A stretch of 64,000 bases of DNA from Sphingobacteriales bacterium (GCA_025353765.1 JANXOD010000015.1:62001-126000); one strand, 5' to 3'. Shown: positions 1 to 8,782, counted from the first letter of the stretch. Made by a program: numbers and translations. The notes: generated by a model from the letters alone, not told the origin.

Positions 1-422
1 GTTTAATTGATGAGCGTTATCCGGATTATGAGGCAGTTATTCCTACAAATAATCCCAATAAATTAATTATTGACCGGAGCTTATTTTTAAACTGTTTAAG
101 ACGTGTAGTTATTTTTGCTAATAAAACTACGCATCAGGTTCGGTTAAAAATTACCGGAAGTGAATTAAATATATCATCAGAAGATATTGATTTTGCAAAT
201 GAAGCGCATGAGCGTTTAAGTTGCCAGTATGAAGGTGAAGATATGGAGATTGGTTTTAATGCTAAATTTTTAATTGAAATGTTAAATAATTTGGGTGGTG
301 AGGAAGTATTGCTGGAAATGAGTACTCCTAATCGTGCCGGTTTATTAATGCCACAAACACATGACGAACAGGAAGAAGTGCTTATGCTAGTGATGCCTGT
401 TATGTTAAATACTTACGCTTAA
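1..422 (+). CDS. dnaN: DNA polymerase III beta sliding clamp, C-terminal part
   Basis: The 5' end lies outside the window; reading begins at base 3 and gives about 139 residues up to a TAA stop. The sliding clamp tethers the replicative polymerase to DNA as a dimeric ring. The visible part is the third clamp domain: it starts in the family stretch around LIDERYPDYEAVIP and ends in the conserved MLVMPVMLNTYA tail, where family members end in a variant of the P-M-R-L motif that forms part of the peptide-binding pocket. A strong hairpin follows 41 bases after the stop. No dnaA is in view. The identification is secure; completeness cannot be judged. Confidence 0.93.
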   Translation, partial: LIDERYPDYEAVIPTNNPNKLIIDRSLFLNCLRRVVIFANKTTHQVRLKITGSELNISSEDIDFANEAHERLSCQYEGEDMEIGFNAKFLIEMLNNLGGEEVLLEMSTPNRAGLLMPQTHDEQEEVLMLVMPVMLNTYA

Positions 423-463
423 TAGAATAGTATATTAATTAGATATAATTCTTTATTTGAATC

Positions 464-498
464 AAAGTCCGGCTTTTAAAATAGTCGGGCTTTCTTAT
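464..498 (+). terminator. Intrinsic terminator after dnaN
   Basis: A 10-bp stem (AAAGTCCGGC with GTCGGGCTTT, two G-U pairs, 10-base loop) is followed by a T-rich run. It lies between the dnaN stop and the DedA gene, so the two are probably separate transcription units. Confidence 0.8.
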
Positions 499-517
499 TT
501 TTACTTCCATATTAAAA

Positions 518-1183
518 TTGAATATTTTGGAAATCATCCACAACATTATAGACTTTATTTTACATATAGATAATCATTTAGTTGAAATTATAAAAGATTA
601 TCAAACCTGGGCTTATCTGATTATCTTCCTCATCATTTTCGCTGAAACGGGCTTAGTTGTAACCCCTTTTTTACCAGGGGATTCTCTTTTATTTGCAGCT
701 GCTGCACTAATAGCTAAAGGCAATACCGGCTTGGATATATTTCTGATGACTATCTTATTATGTATTGCCGCTGTGCTTGGTAATACTGTAAATTATTATC
801 TGGGTCGATATTTTGGTCCGAGAGTATTCAAGCCTCAAAACCGTATTTTGAAATTGGATTATTACCTAAAAACGCAGAATTTCTTTCTTAGACACGGAGG
901 TAAAGCCGTTATTTTTAGTCGGTTTTTACCTATTTTCCGTACTATAGCACCTTTTGTTGCCGGTGTTGGTGGTATGCCGATTAGTCGTTATACAGTATAT
1001 AATATTGTTGGCGGAGTAAGTTGGGTTATCAGTTTTTTATGTTTAGGATATATATTTGGGAATATTCCGGTTATTAAGCAAAACTTTTCCATAGTAGTAA
1101 TTGCAATTATATTATTATCTGTTTTGCCTGCAATTTATACTGCAATAAAATCCGCATTGAAAAAAAAAGATAACAAACTTTAA
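518..1183 (+). CDS. DedA family (SNARE-associated) membrane protein
   Basis: A 221-residue multi-pass inner-membrane protein of the DedA/VTT family; members are implicated in lipid carrier (undecaprenyl phosphate or phosphatidylethanolamine) translocation and proton-motive-force homeostasis. Family signatures are visible: an acidic-glycine segment with a PFLPGDSLLF motif near residues 52-60, and the FSRFLPIFRTIAPFVAG motif near residues 133-149 carrying the two conserved arginines. No in-frame ATG exists upstream of the homologous region, so a TTG start (518) is the likeliest; a second TTG lies 4 codons later. The gene is monocistronic, between the dnaN terminator and a convergent gene. Its exact substrate cannot be inferred. 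Confidence 0.85.
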   Translation: MNILEIIHNIIDFILHIDNHLVEIIKDYQTWAYLIIFLIIFAETGLVVTPFLPGDSLLFAAAALIAKGNTGLDIFLMTILLCIAAVLGNTVNYYLGRYFGPRVFKPQNRILKLDYYLKTQNFFLRHGGKAVIFSRFLPIFRTIAPFVAGVGGMPISRYTVYNIVGGVSWVISFLCLGYIFGNIPVIKQNFSIVVIAIILLSVLPAIYTAIKSALKKKDNKL

Positions 1184-1233
1184 GGAATTAAATTTTAGAA
1201 TAGCAATTTAATTTTTTTGCCCCGGTATCCATG

Positions 1234-1887
1234 CTATACCCATAATGCAGGGCCAATAAGGAAATAAGTAAAGCCAGACAATCCTGCTAAATTAATAGGC
1301 AAACTAATTGCTATAATGCATGACAAAACACCTATGCATGAATTAATCAAATAACCGTACCCTATGGTTTTTGTATGATAAAGCTCTTTGTCAGTTAGAT
1401 CAATTTCTTGGCTGTATTTAATGGCATTGTTATACATTAAAAAGAAAAGAAAGAAGATTGTAAAATACCCTCCACCATAAATTAACATGAGAGAAGATGT
1501 TTGAGTACGATCAATAGTTATGTCGCTGTTAAAGACCAAATTAAATAAAAATTTTAAGGGATAAACATAAAATAAAACTACAAAAAGTAGTATTGCATTT
1601 AGTGCCATTGTGTAGCTATCTTTCAAGCCAAATCTTCTGAAAAATGTATTTTGAATATTCCAAATATTGAAGAGCATAAAAAAGCAAACCGCAAAGCTTG
1701 CAAAGCCGTTCATTATTTCATGGAGTTCATTGAAAGATTTTGGCACTTCCAGTGAAACTATAACCAGTGTTACAGCAAAAGCAAATACCGCATCACTAAA
1801 GGTTTCGAGGCGTGAAGGTTCATGACTTCGCCATTTTATGATATGATTATTTTGCTTTGTTGTTTTTGTCACTGCTCCTTTTACCAT
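1234..1887 (-). CDS. TMEM175 family (DUF1211) potassium-channel-like protein
   Basis: 217 residues with about six hydrophobic helices. The first helix carries the TMEM175 hallmark RxxxFSDAVFAFAVTL (FSD at residues 30-32), the motif that forms the pore-lining helix of lysosomal and bacterial TMEM175 K+ channels. Bacterial members are single-repeat subunits that assemble as tetramers, and this length fits. It is the second gene after the zinc-dependent hydrolase (11 bases apart), so probably co-transcribed. About 20 polar residues precede the motif, so a start slightly downstream is possible. The family call is secure; ion selectivity is inferred. Confidence 0.82.
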   Translation of the reverse strand: MVKGAVTKTTKQNNHIIKWRSHEPSRLETFSDAVFAFAVTLVIVSLEVPKSFNELHEIMNGFASFAVCFFMLFNIWNIQNTFFRRFGLKDSYTMALNAILLFVVLFYVYPLKFLFNLVFNSDITIDRTQTSSLMLIYGGGYFTIFFLFFLMYNNAIKYSQEIDLTDKELYHTKTIGYGYLINSCIGVLSCIIAISLPINLAGLSGFTYFLIGPALWV

Positions 1888-1898
1888 ATCAGTAACGT

Positions 1899-2864
1899 TT
1901 AATTTTCTTCTCTTCCGATAATTTTCCCCTGCTTATACTGTTGTTCTTCTTTTTCAATTTCTTTTTTCTCTTCATCGGTTACATCTTTTCTTTGAAGATT
2001 TTTCAGATCAGGCTGACCGGCATCTACCCAAGCAGAATACCAAAAACTACCTACATCTAATATAGACGAGCGCATTTGCCGTTCAACCATGCCATTCAGA
2101 GCATCATGGTAGGCTTTTGAATATTCTTCCGAATATTGTTTTTGAACTTTTCCTTTATTGTTGCTGTAGCTATATTTTCTGTCTGATGGAAAATTTTTGC
2201 TTAAGCGGGCTTCAATAAGTAAGGTAGAATCCTTGTATTGATAGGTATTCCGAAGTATTTTAAAGGCTTCTTTTAGTGGATTTTCAATGTATTTAGCACG
2301 GCCAACAAAAAAGTCATATTGATTATAAAATAGCTCTGGTAATCTGCTTTCCCAAAAACCGTGAATGCCTACTTGATTAGTCATTTGCCCGTTATAGTTT
2401 TCACTGGTGTGTAATGGTACATGGGCATCACCTACATAATGACCCAAATCAGAAGATAATCTCAATATTCGTGAAGAATCCCGAGCTTGGAAAGCTTTTA
2501 CTAATGAATTGTAAGTTCGTTCTATTTGCCATGGGACAATGCCATTTTCCTTTAATTTCTTTTCAGAATATTTAGCAACAGCATCTTTCCATTTTTCCGG
2601 GATACTATCAAATGGATGATCTCCATATCTGTCGGCATCTATAAAATGTCGGGGTGCCTCTGCCGAGTCGGCATAACGCCGTTTATCGGGGTCAACAGCA
2701 TGTTCTGTTATATAGGCGATATTGCTTTTATAAAATTTAATCATACCCCTTGGTAAAGTGAAAACAGCCAAACGGTTAATGTGCTGATGACCAAAAAATC
2801 CCCAGGATGAACAAAGAATGGAAATAGCAAGGATCGAAAAAAAGAATACTGTTTTTTTTATCAT
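1899..2864 (-). CDS. Secreted zinc-dependent phospholipase C / S1-P1 nuclease-like protein
   Basis: 321 residues with a signal peptide (hydrophobic residues 5-20) after which the mature protein would begin at the Trp of WGFFGHQHIN. An N-terminal Trp followed by a Gly-x-x-Gly-His segment is characteristic of the P1 nuclease/phospholipase C superfamily, whose N-terminal Trp and several His/Asp residues bind three zinc ions. Further candidate ligands are H in PRHFIDADRYG, the HYVGDAHVPLHTSENY segment and the IHGFWE segment, all in family order. It likely cleaves phosphodiesters in the periplasm or outside; whether the substrate is phospholipid or nucleic acid cannot be told. The C-terminus is charged (E/K/Q-rich). 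First gene of a two-gene unit with the TMEM175-like channel. Confidence 0.8.
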   Translation of the reverse strand: MIKKTVFFFSILAISILCSSWGFFGHQHINRLAVFTLPRGMIKFYKSNIAYITEHAVDPDKRRYADSAEAPRHFIDADRYGDHPFDSIPEKWKDAVAKYSEKKLKENGIVPWQIERTYNSLVKAFQARDSSRILRLSSDLGHYVGDAHVPLHTSENYNGQMTNQVGIHGFWESRLPELFYNQYDFFVGRAKYIENPLKEAFKILRNTYQYKDSTLLIEARLSKNFPSDRKYSYSNNKGKVQKQYSEEYSKAYHDALNGMVERQMRSSILDVGSFWYSAWVDAGQPDLKNLQRKDVTDEEKKEIEKEEQQYKQGKIIGREEN

Positions 2865-2956
2865 TTTTTAAAATATAAAGAGCTTTGTATGGTTTATTCT
2901 ACTAATTATTTATATGAGGATTATTCTGATTGTTAACGAGAATAGTAAATTAAAAA

Positions 2957-3003
2957 TGTTTCAAGTAATATTCCAAATGTTTCTTGAAACCTAATTCGAA
3001 ACA
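2957..3003. promoter_or_regulatory. Cluster of GTTTC/GAAAC half-sites in the gap upstream of tyrS
   Basis: The roughly 300-base gap between the divergent phospholipase-like gene and tyrS holds no gene. Within it, TGTTTCAAG, TGTTTCTTGAAAC (a perfect GTTTC-TT-GAAAC dyad at about 2979-2990) and TTCGAAACA occur within 47 bases. This looks like an operator cluster for a dimeric regulator, but no regulator is identified and the region is AT-rich, so chance is possible. Confidence 0.25.
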
Positions 3004-3136
3004 ATGTCAGAAGTTTTATAGACATTACCAAATCTGTTTTCAATCTTATTCAAATTAGAGGATTTATGCTTTTCTTACTGATCTTCTTTTTCCTTTCTTT
3101 ATTAACAGGCAAGCAGATGAATTTTATCAAATCTTA

Positions 3137-3144
3137 TATCTTTG
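3137..3144 (+). promoter_or_regulatory. -7 element TATCTTTG of the tyrS promoter
   Basis: Perfect match to the Bacteroidota -7 consensus TAnnTTTG, 27 bases before the tyrS ATG. No clear -33 TTTG is seen at the usual spacing. The element shows that the TTG inside it (3142) cannot be the start codon. Confidence 0.7.
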
Positions 3145-3171
3145 CAATCCTGTAGAGAAAATAAATTGATC

Positions 3172-4581
3172 ATGAATTTTGTAGAAGAATTACGCTGGCG
3201 TGGAATGTTGCATGATATCATGCCCGGAACCGAAGAACAACTGAATAGCAATATCACGTCTGGCTATATCGGTTTTGATCCTACAGCAGATTCTTTGCAT
3301 GTAGGGCATCTTACTCAAATCATGACTTTAATCCACTTTCAACGTGCGGGGCATAAGCCATTTGCTTTAGTTGGTGGCGCTACAGGTATGGTTGGCGATC
3401 CTTCCGGGAAATCTGCTGAACGTAATTTGTTATCAGAAAATGTCTTAAATCATAATGTAAAATGTATTGAAACCCAATTAAAAAAGTTTTTAGATTTTGA
3501 TAGTGATGCTGCTAATCATGCTGAAATGGTTAATAACTATGATTGGTTTAAAAACTTCAGTTTTCTTGATTTTATTCGTGATGTAGGAAAACATTTAACT
3601 GTGAACTACATGATGGCTAAAGATTCTGTAAAAAAACGTTTGGAAGGTGAAACAGGGATGTCTTTTACAGAGTTCAGTTATCAATTAGTACAAGGTTATG
3701 ATTTTTATTATCTCTGGAAAGAAAAGAACTGCCAGGTTCAAATGGGAGGATCTGACCAGTGGGGTAATATAGTAACCGGAACAGAATTAATTCGCCGTAA
3801 AGGTTCGGGCTCGGCTTTTGCGATAACTACACAATTAATTAAAAAGGCTGATGGAACAAAATTTGGCAAAACAGAAGATGGTGCTATTTGGTTGGATGAA
3901 AAGAGAACCAAGCCATTTGATTTTTATAAATTTTGGTACAATACAAGTGATGAAGATGCTAAAGCATTTATTCGCATATTCACATTACTAGATCGTAAAA
4001 CTATTGAAGATTTAGAGTCGAGGCATATTAATGAGCCGCATTTGCGACTATTGCAAAACACCTTAGCAGAAGATATAACTACACGAGTACATGGGCAGGA
4101 AGCCTATAAAATGATTACAATCACCAATAAATTCACATATGATCCTAATTATAAATGGGAAGAGTTATTAAATCTAACGGAAAAACAGTTTTTAGATATA
4201 TTCATTAAAACAAATATCTTCCTTATTTCCAAAAGGACATTCTCTGATCTTTCTCTTTCTGAGGATAATATTTTAGAATTTTTATTTGACTTACGTGTTT
4301 TTGATATTGAAGATGATTCTGATGATAAAAATAATGTTGATAAGGGTGGCGAATCAAAAAAAATGTTTGAATCTAAAAATGAAGCAAAAAAGCTGATACT
4401 AAACGGTGGGGTTTATATCAATAAGATTAAAATAAGCTTAGAGAATAAATTATCTCAATTTAAATTGAAGGATGACAAATATTTATTTGTGCAAAAAGGT
4501 AAGAAAAATTCAGCTCTTATAGTTGTTGGTGATGATATTTCTTTCGAAATGCAAAGAATTAGAGAACTTTTAAATAGATAG
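3172..4581 (+). CDS. tyrS: Tyrosyl-tRNA synthetase
   Basis: 469 residues from the ATG of MNFVEELRWRG. Charges tRNA-Tyr with tyrosine in two steps (tyrosyl-adenylate, then transfer). The class I signatures are present: HVGH at residues 43-46 and KFGKT at 230-234, with the GSDQWGN tyrosine-site motif near 193-199. The C-terminal 70 or so residues form an S4-like RNA-binding domain ending in QKGKKNSALIVV. The protein is about 40 residues longer than typical bacterial TyrRS; the extra length includes an acidic, low-complexity linker (around DDSDDKNNVDKGGES) before the S4 domain. A longer reading from TTG at 3142 is rejected because that codon lies inside the promoter. Cytoplasmic; probably transcribed alone. 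Confidence 0.95.
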   Translation: MNFVEELRWRGMLHDIMPGTEEQLNSNITSGYIGFDPTADSLHVGHLTQIMTLIHFQRAGHKPFALVGGATGMVGDPSGKSAERNLLSENVLNHNVKCIETQLKKFLDFDSDAANHAEMVNNYDWFKNFSFLDFIRDVGKHLTVNYMMAKDSVKKRLEGETGMSFTEFSYQLVQGYDFYYLWKEKNCQVQMGGSDQWGNIVTGTELIRRKGSGSAFAITTQLIKKADGTKFGKTEDGAIWLDEKRTKPFDFYKFWYNTSDEDAKAFIRIFTLLDRKTIEDLESRHINEPHLRLLQNTLAEDITTRVHGQEAYKMITITNKFTYDPNYKWEELLNLTEKQFLDIFIKTNIFLISKRTFSDLSLSEDNILEFLFDLRVFDIEDDSDDKNNVDKGGESKKMFESKNEAKKLILNGGVYINKIKISLENKLSQFKLKDDKYLFVQKGKKNSALIVVGDDISFEMQRIRELLNR

Positions 4582-4621
4582 TTACATGAGGAAACCAAGA
4601 TTAATTTAGATCACTTTTGAT

Positions 4622-4629
4622 TATCTTTG
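4622..4629 (+). promoter_or_regulatory. -7 element TATCTTTG abutting a start codon
   Basis: Perfect TAnnTTTG, only 3 bases before the ATG at 4633. Transcription would start at or within the start codon, implying a leaderless mRNA. No -33 element is recognisable. Confidence 0.5.
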
Positions 4630-4632
4630 ATT

Positions 4633-4908
4633 ATGCAAGTTTCAGAAATTCAGTTATTCCAAATCTTAAAGGAGAAGCTAGGCGAAAAAGAAGCCCAAAC
4701 TTTAGTAGAGTATGTTGAAACTAAAGTCGAAAGAGGTTTTGAAGTAAAAAAAGATGTCTTAGCTACTAAAGAAGATATTTCCCGGCTTGAGATACTTATT
4801 GAAAGGTCAAGTAAGGAAAATATAAAATGGATGATAATCTTCTTTATCCCGCTTTATTTAACTCTTTTAGGGTTTATTCTCACTAATATTGATAAAATTA
4901 TTAAATAA
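4633..4908 (+). CDS. Small membrane-anchored coiled-coil protein
   Basis: 91 residues. The N-terminal two thirds are charged and helical (EKLGEKEAQTLVEYVETKVE, then KKDVLATKEDISRLEILIER), a heptad-like pattern typical of CCDC90/DUF1640-like coiled coils. A single C-terminal hydrophobic helix (about residues 62-82, MIIFFIPLYLTLLGFIL) would anchor it in the inner membrane. The function is not known; oligomerising membrane adaptors of this shape are common in Bacteroidota. A TTG two codons upstream opens the same frame but overlaps the -7 element, so the ATG is preferred. Converges on the LuxE-like gene with a 5-base gap. Confidence 0.7.
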   Translation: MQVSEIQLFQILKEKLGEKEAQTLVEYVETKVERGFEVKKDVLATKEDISRLEILIERSSKENIKWMIIFFIPLYLTLLGFILTNIDKIIK

Positions 4909-4913
4909 ACTAT

Positions 4914-5900
4914 TTATTGAACCAGCAGATTGCAACCACGAATATCGCTGTTATCAAAACGGCCTAATACTTCAAAACTTCCATCAGCATAGACTTTACC
5001 TAAATCCTGAGTTGCAATAAATGAGCAGGAATTTATATTAGCCAGATCAATCACATTAATGCCTCCAGTTTGATTATAGCTTAATAGTTCAAGTGGATCA
5101 TTTGTATCACGTATACTTATTTTCATCCATGGCGGACAATGGAATAATCCTGCACCTTTGGAATAAGCTTGTGATAATAATTCTGTCATGCCATATTCTG
5201 AATGAATTGTTGGAACTCCAAAGCCCGCACATAAAACTTCGTGTAATTCTTCTCTAAGCATTTCTCGGCGTTTCCCTTTCATGCCACCCGTTTCCATGAC
5301 TATGAGTTCAGGAAATTCCAACGAATGGCTTTCAGCAAAATCCAGCAGGGCATAAGTGACGCCAATAAGTAAGGTTGGAGTATTCGTTTTTTTGAGATAT
5401 TCTAATGTTTCATATAGTTCGGCATGATTGTATAAAAAATAACCACTTTTTGTATTCTGGCTTTCATGGATTAAGTCATCAACCATATAAATTAAAGAGG
5501 AACCTTCACGTTCCAAATAAGATGGAAGTAAAGCGAGAACAGCATATTTTTTAATATCACCATAAAACTTTTCAAACGCTTTTTTGAAGCTATTTTTATA
5601 GACTGAAATATCCTTCACGGGATGTTTACTTTGAACCATCCCGCTGGTGCCCGAACTTGTAAAAATCTGGTCAGGTTTACCAGATCCACAAATAACCTCA
5701 TGGGTTTTGAAGAATTCTATAGGAAGATAGGGGATTTGGCTAATATGTTTAATCTGATCTACTTTTATCCCTAAATTTTTAATGAATATGCCATAGACTT
5801 CACAATGCTCAACCTGATGATTGAATATTTCAATTGTTAATTTCTCAAAATCCAGAGAATTTTGAATAGAAAAAATACGATCTGCTGTGTTTTGTTGCAC
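4914..5900 (-). CDS. LuxE-like acyl-activating enzyme (acyl-protein synthetase family)
   Basis: 328 residues from a GTG start. Belongs to the LuxE/PaaK-like ANL superfamily, which activates a carboxylic acid with ATP. The nucleotide-loop motif FTSSGTSG is near residues 80-87, the SEYGMTELLSQAYS segment (the A5-like motif) near 235-248, and a GRFDNSDIRG tail follows; the usual C-terminal subdomain is missing, as in LuxE. Bacteroidota carry stand-alone homologues whose acid is unknown, so no substrate is proposed. A longer ORF begins with ATG at 5915, but its second to fourth codons are a perfect TATCTTTG promoter element, so the first usable in-frame start is GTG at 5900. Lies downstream of a small membrane protein and the penicillin acylase gene but appears to have its own promoter. 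Confidence 0.75.
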   Translation of the reverse strand: MQQNTADRIFSIQNSLDFEKLTIEIFNHQVEHCEVYGIFIKNLGIKVDQIKHISQIPYLPIEFFKTHEVICGSGKPDQIFTSSGTSGMVQSKHPVKDISVYKNSFKKAFEKFYGDIKKYAVLALLPSYLEREGSSLIYMVDDLIHESQNTKSGYFLYNHAELYETLEYLKKTNTPTLLIGVTYALLDFAESHSLEFPELIVMETGGMKGKRREMLREELHEVLCAGFGVPTIHSEYGMTELLSQAYSKGAGLFHCPPWMKISIRDTNDPLELLSYNQTGGINVIDLANINSCSFIATQDLGKVYADGSFEVLGRFDNSDIRGCNLLVQ

Positions 5901-5904
5901 ATCG

Positions 5905-5912
5905 CAAAGATA
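5905..5912 (-). promoter_or_regulatory. -7 element TATCTTTG before the LuxE-like gene
   Basis: Perfect TAnnTTTG on the minus strand, followed by 4 bases and an in-frame GTG. The same spacing (TATCTTTG-N4-start) occurs before the DEAD-box gene at 31552. Confidence 0.6.
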
Positions 5913-5933
5913 CATCGAACAGATTAAAATCTA

Positions 5934-6296
5934 TTAAACAGTAGGAGGGGTTTTAGAAATTGCCTGCTGGCTATAAAATCCTGCTAAAGCAGATAATCCC
6001 GCTGCAAGGCCTCCAATTATTCCGGTTATAAGCATTACGATAATCCAGTTGTAAGATAAATCGGGCAACATAAGCATCTGGCCAACCCGGTTTGCCAATA
6101 GGTTTTCATTAGGAATACTATGTATTAATGCCATAATAATCCACAATAGAAATATAGCACTGAAACCTGCACCAAAAGCATGACCGGCACTTTTAGATTT
6201 CCAAAACGCCATAACAAATGCAACAAGAGCAATTATCCACCAGGGTAAAAAGAATTGTAAAATCAAACAAATTATAGCAATGAGCAGGATTAGCAT
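5934..6296 (-). CDS. Small four-helix membrane protein of unknown function
   Basis: 120 residues, almost entirely hydrophobic, with roughly four membrane helices (starting at residues 2, 20, 43 and 82). A GxxGGLAAGLSALAG glycine-rich stretch in the last helix suggests tight helix packing. I do not recognise a family with a known role; similar short proteins are common in Bacteroidota. It lies 41 bases after the penicillin acylase gene on the same strand and probably shares its transcript. Confidence 0.7.
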   Translation of the reverse strand: MLILLIAIICLILQFFLPWWIIALVAFVMAFWKSKSAGHAFGAGFSAIFLLWIIMALIHSIPNENLLANRVGQMLMLPDLSYNWIIVMLITGIIGGLAAGLSALAGFYSQQAISKTPPTV

Positions 6297-6337
6297 AATT
6301 ATGAATTTAAAATAAAGTGTGTTTTTATATTTTCCAG

Positions 6338-8782
6338 TTACTTCTTATTTAGATCCCATTTAGAAATTATTCTTCGGGATATTTCATCTTTTGATTGGAG
6401 GTATAATAACTCATTCAGTTTGCCATCGCTCCAGGTATTGATCATATCATCATAATAAAAGCTACCCGGATTGCCAGATTCGCCGCCAGGATAAACACCA
6501 TAAGCTTTTACATTTTTACCTAAAGCTACAATCATTCGCCAGGAAGGGCCATTGGTTTCACTTAAGGCATTAATGGATGTTTTGGAACCACCATTATTTA
6601 AAAACTTAGATCCGAATCCAGCAATTTTGGCTAGATGTGGCACATGGGTATGTTTTACATTTCCCCATTTCCAATCTTTATTAATCGGTCCGTATTTGCG
6701 TTGCAAACTATCAACGGCAAATTTAAACGCAGCCTGTAATATATCATCACGTGTTTCTTGTTGTGGGGTATTCACATTGTCAAACCATTTGGCATTGGGC
6801 TCATGTAATATCATTTCTACAGTCCGGTCTCGTGATGGATATCTCATAGGTGCTTTTTCATCCCCAAATTCATCATTCCATATTTTGTTTCCAATATCTT
6901 TTTGCCAGATCTCAAAAATACTTGCCCCAATCTCATCAGCATTAAAAAACTTGTCCCATTTACTTACAATATCAAAACATTCCCGTTGTGTTGCGTTTAA
7001 TTTATCCGTATTAATTGATTTAATAAGGATGGGCAAAATATTTTCAGCCAGGATGCTGTAATTATCATTCTGTATGCTTCTTAAACTATCTACATTTGCC
7101 TGGGTCATTACCGTAAGTCTGTTATTGATACGATGAGCACGTTCATAACCCGCAAATTCCCAATCGATGTAATAAGGATAAGTTTGGTCTGTAGAAGATT
7201 GATTGGCAGAACTTACAAAGTTTCTGGGAGGGTTTTTAACTGTTGGATTTTGCTCTGCCGGAATACGCCCGTGCCAGTCATTTGCAGGTTCACTTCCATC
7301 CATCAAAAACTTACCCTGATCTTTCCATTTTAATGGGAAATAGCCATTGGGCGTAATAGCTATATCATTTTCAGAACTTGCAAACACAAAATTTTGAGCC
7401 GGTGCCGTATAATAGATAAGTGCTTTACGATAGTCTGTATAATTTTTGGCTCTATTAAGCATATAAAAAGTCCGGGTATCATTTGATGCATCATGCGCAA
7501 TCCAGCGTAAAGCATGTCCTGTTGGAATATTGGCAACCTTTGAAAATTTAGTAGGTTTTTGATCATCCAAATATACTACCGGGCCATGATGAGTATAATA
7601 AACTGTATCTGTAATAGTTTTTCCATTGCTTACTTTAATATTTTCAATGCGTATTTTAACAGGGTTCCATTTATTATTATACCAATATTCTTTATGAGTA
7701 TTGTCTTTAAATTTAATTTGATACCAATCTAAAACATCAGCTCCAACATTGGTAACCCCCCAGGCAACATCTTTATTAAATCCAATAATTACACCGGGAG
7801 CGCCGGGTATAGAAACTCCACACACATTCATATCATTTGAAACCAGTTGAACCTGGTACCAAATAGCAGGTAGAGTAAGGTCTAAATGTGGGTCATTAGC
7901 TAATAACGGATTTCCACTGGTTGTTTTATTCCCTGATACTGCCCAGTTATTACTTCCAATGCCTTCTTCTATTTCCTTAGTTTTAATGTTATAGGCTGTG
8001 CTTTTATCAGTTAATATAGACGGAGGTGCAGGTACAGATAAAGCTTTAAAATCCCATTTTGTTCCTTTTGGGATGATTGGGTCTTCTTTAAAAGGATAAT
8101 CAGGAAATAAATCTTTAACAACATCAGTGCCATACTTATTCAAAATATTGCTCATGTAAAATTCATTAGAGCCACCAGCCAATGTTGCTGACATTAATTT
8201 AAGTAGTAAGGCTGAATTAAGCGGTGTCCAGTCTTCTGGTTTGTAATTTAAAATTTTGAATTCTATCGGATAATCTCCCAGGTTTAATGAATGAATATAC
8301 TCATTCACACCAGCAGTATAGGCATCCATGGTTTCCTGGATTTGAGGATCAGCTTTCATCGCCTCTACCATCTTTTCTGCACCATAAGCCATTCCCATCC
8401 TGCGCTGGTATTTATCCAGCTCAATCGCTTTTGGTCCAACAACTTCAGATAATCTTCCGGAAGCAAAACGGGTTTGAAAATCCATTTGCCATAAACGATC
8501 TTTAGCCGTCATATAACCCTGGGTGAAATATAGGTCGTAATTGTTTTCTGCAAAAATATGAGGGATCATCCGGTCATCAAAACTAATGTGAACGTTCCCT
8601 TTTAATCCTTTTAAGACAATTTTATTTTCAATTCTCTGATCCCTGCTTTCCGCATTTTTCCAAAAGCCATGAAAGGGATCCATAAACTTTGCTAATGGCG
8701 GGGTATCACCCAGTTTAGTGTTCAAAATAATAATTAAACCTAATGCGATGATTAATGTGAAAACGGCTTTTAGAATTTTCAT
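6338..8782 (-). CDS. Penicillin acylase family protein (Ntn hydrolase)
   Basis: 814 residues. The family comprises self-processing N-terminal nucleophile amidases: the precursor is cleaved before a Ser that becomes the catalytic residue of the beta chain. That Ser is visible as Ser277 in EEGIGSNNWAVSGNKT, with the downstream NPLLANDPHL and GAPGVIIGFNKDVAWGVTN stretches in family order. The alpha-chain part (residues about 55-250) has the usual FTQGYMTAKDRLWQMD motif. An uncleaved signal or membrane anchor (residues 4-21) places it in the periplasm. The natural substrate may be an acyl-homoserine lactone, an N-acyl amino acid or another amide; sequence alone does not decide. First gene of a probable operon with the small membrane protein. 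Confidence 0.9.
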   Translation of the reverse strand: MKILKAVFTLIIALGLIIILNTKLGDTPPLAKFMDPFHGFWKNAESRDQRIENKIVLKGLKGNVHISFDDRMIPHIFAENNYDLYFTQGYMTAKDRLWQMDFQTRFASGRLSEVVGPKAIELDKYQRRMGMAYGAEKMVEAMKADPQIQETMDAYTAGVNEYIHSLNLGDYPIEFKILNYKPEDWTPLNSALLLKLMSATLAGGSNEFYMSNILNKYGTDVVKDLFPDYPFKEDPIIPKGTKWDFKALSVPAPPSILTDKSTAYNIKTKEIEEGIGSNNWAVSGNKTTSGNPLLANDPHLDLTLPAIWYQVQLVSNDMNVCGVSIPGAPGVIIGFNKDVAWGVTNVGADVLDWYQIKFKDNTHKEYWYNNKWNPVKIRIENIKVSNGKTITDTVYYTHHGPVVYLDDQKPTKFSKVANIPTGHALRWIAHDASNDTRTFYMLNRAKNYTDYRKALIYYTAPAQNFVFASSENDIAITPNGYFPLKWKDQGKFLMDGSEPANDWHGRIPAEQNPTVKNPPRNFVSSANQSSTDQTYPYYIDWEFAGYERAHRINNRLTVMTQANVDSLRSIQNDNYSILAENILPILIKSINTDKLNATQRECFDIVSKWDKFFNADEIGASIFEIWQKDIGNKIWNDEFGDEKAPMRYPSRDRTVEMILHEPNAKWFDNVNTPQQETRDDILQAAFKFAVDSLQRKYGPINKDWKWGNVKHTHVPHLAKIAGFGSKFLNNGGSKTSINALSETNGPSWRMIVALGKNVKAYGVYPGGESGNPGSFYYDDMINTWSDGKLNELLYLQSKDEISRRIISKWDLNKK

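Noticed and set aside
6552-7061. 169-residue plus-strand frame opposite the penicillin acylase gene
   Set aside because: It is antisense to a clearly conserved coding region and has no family resemblance.
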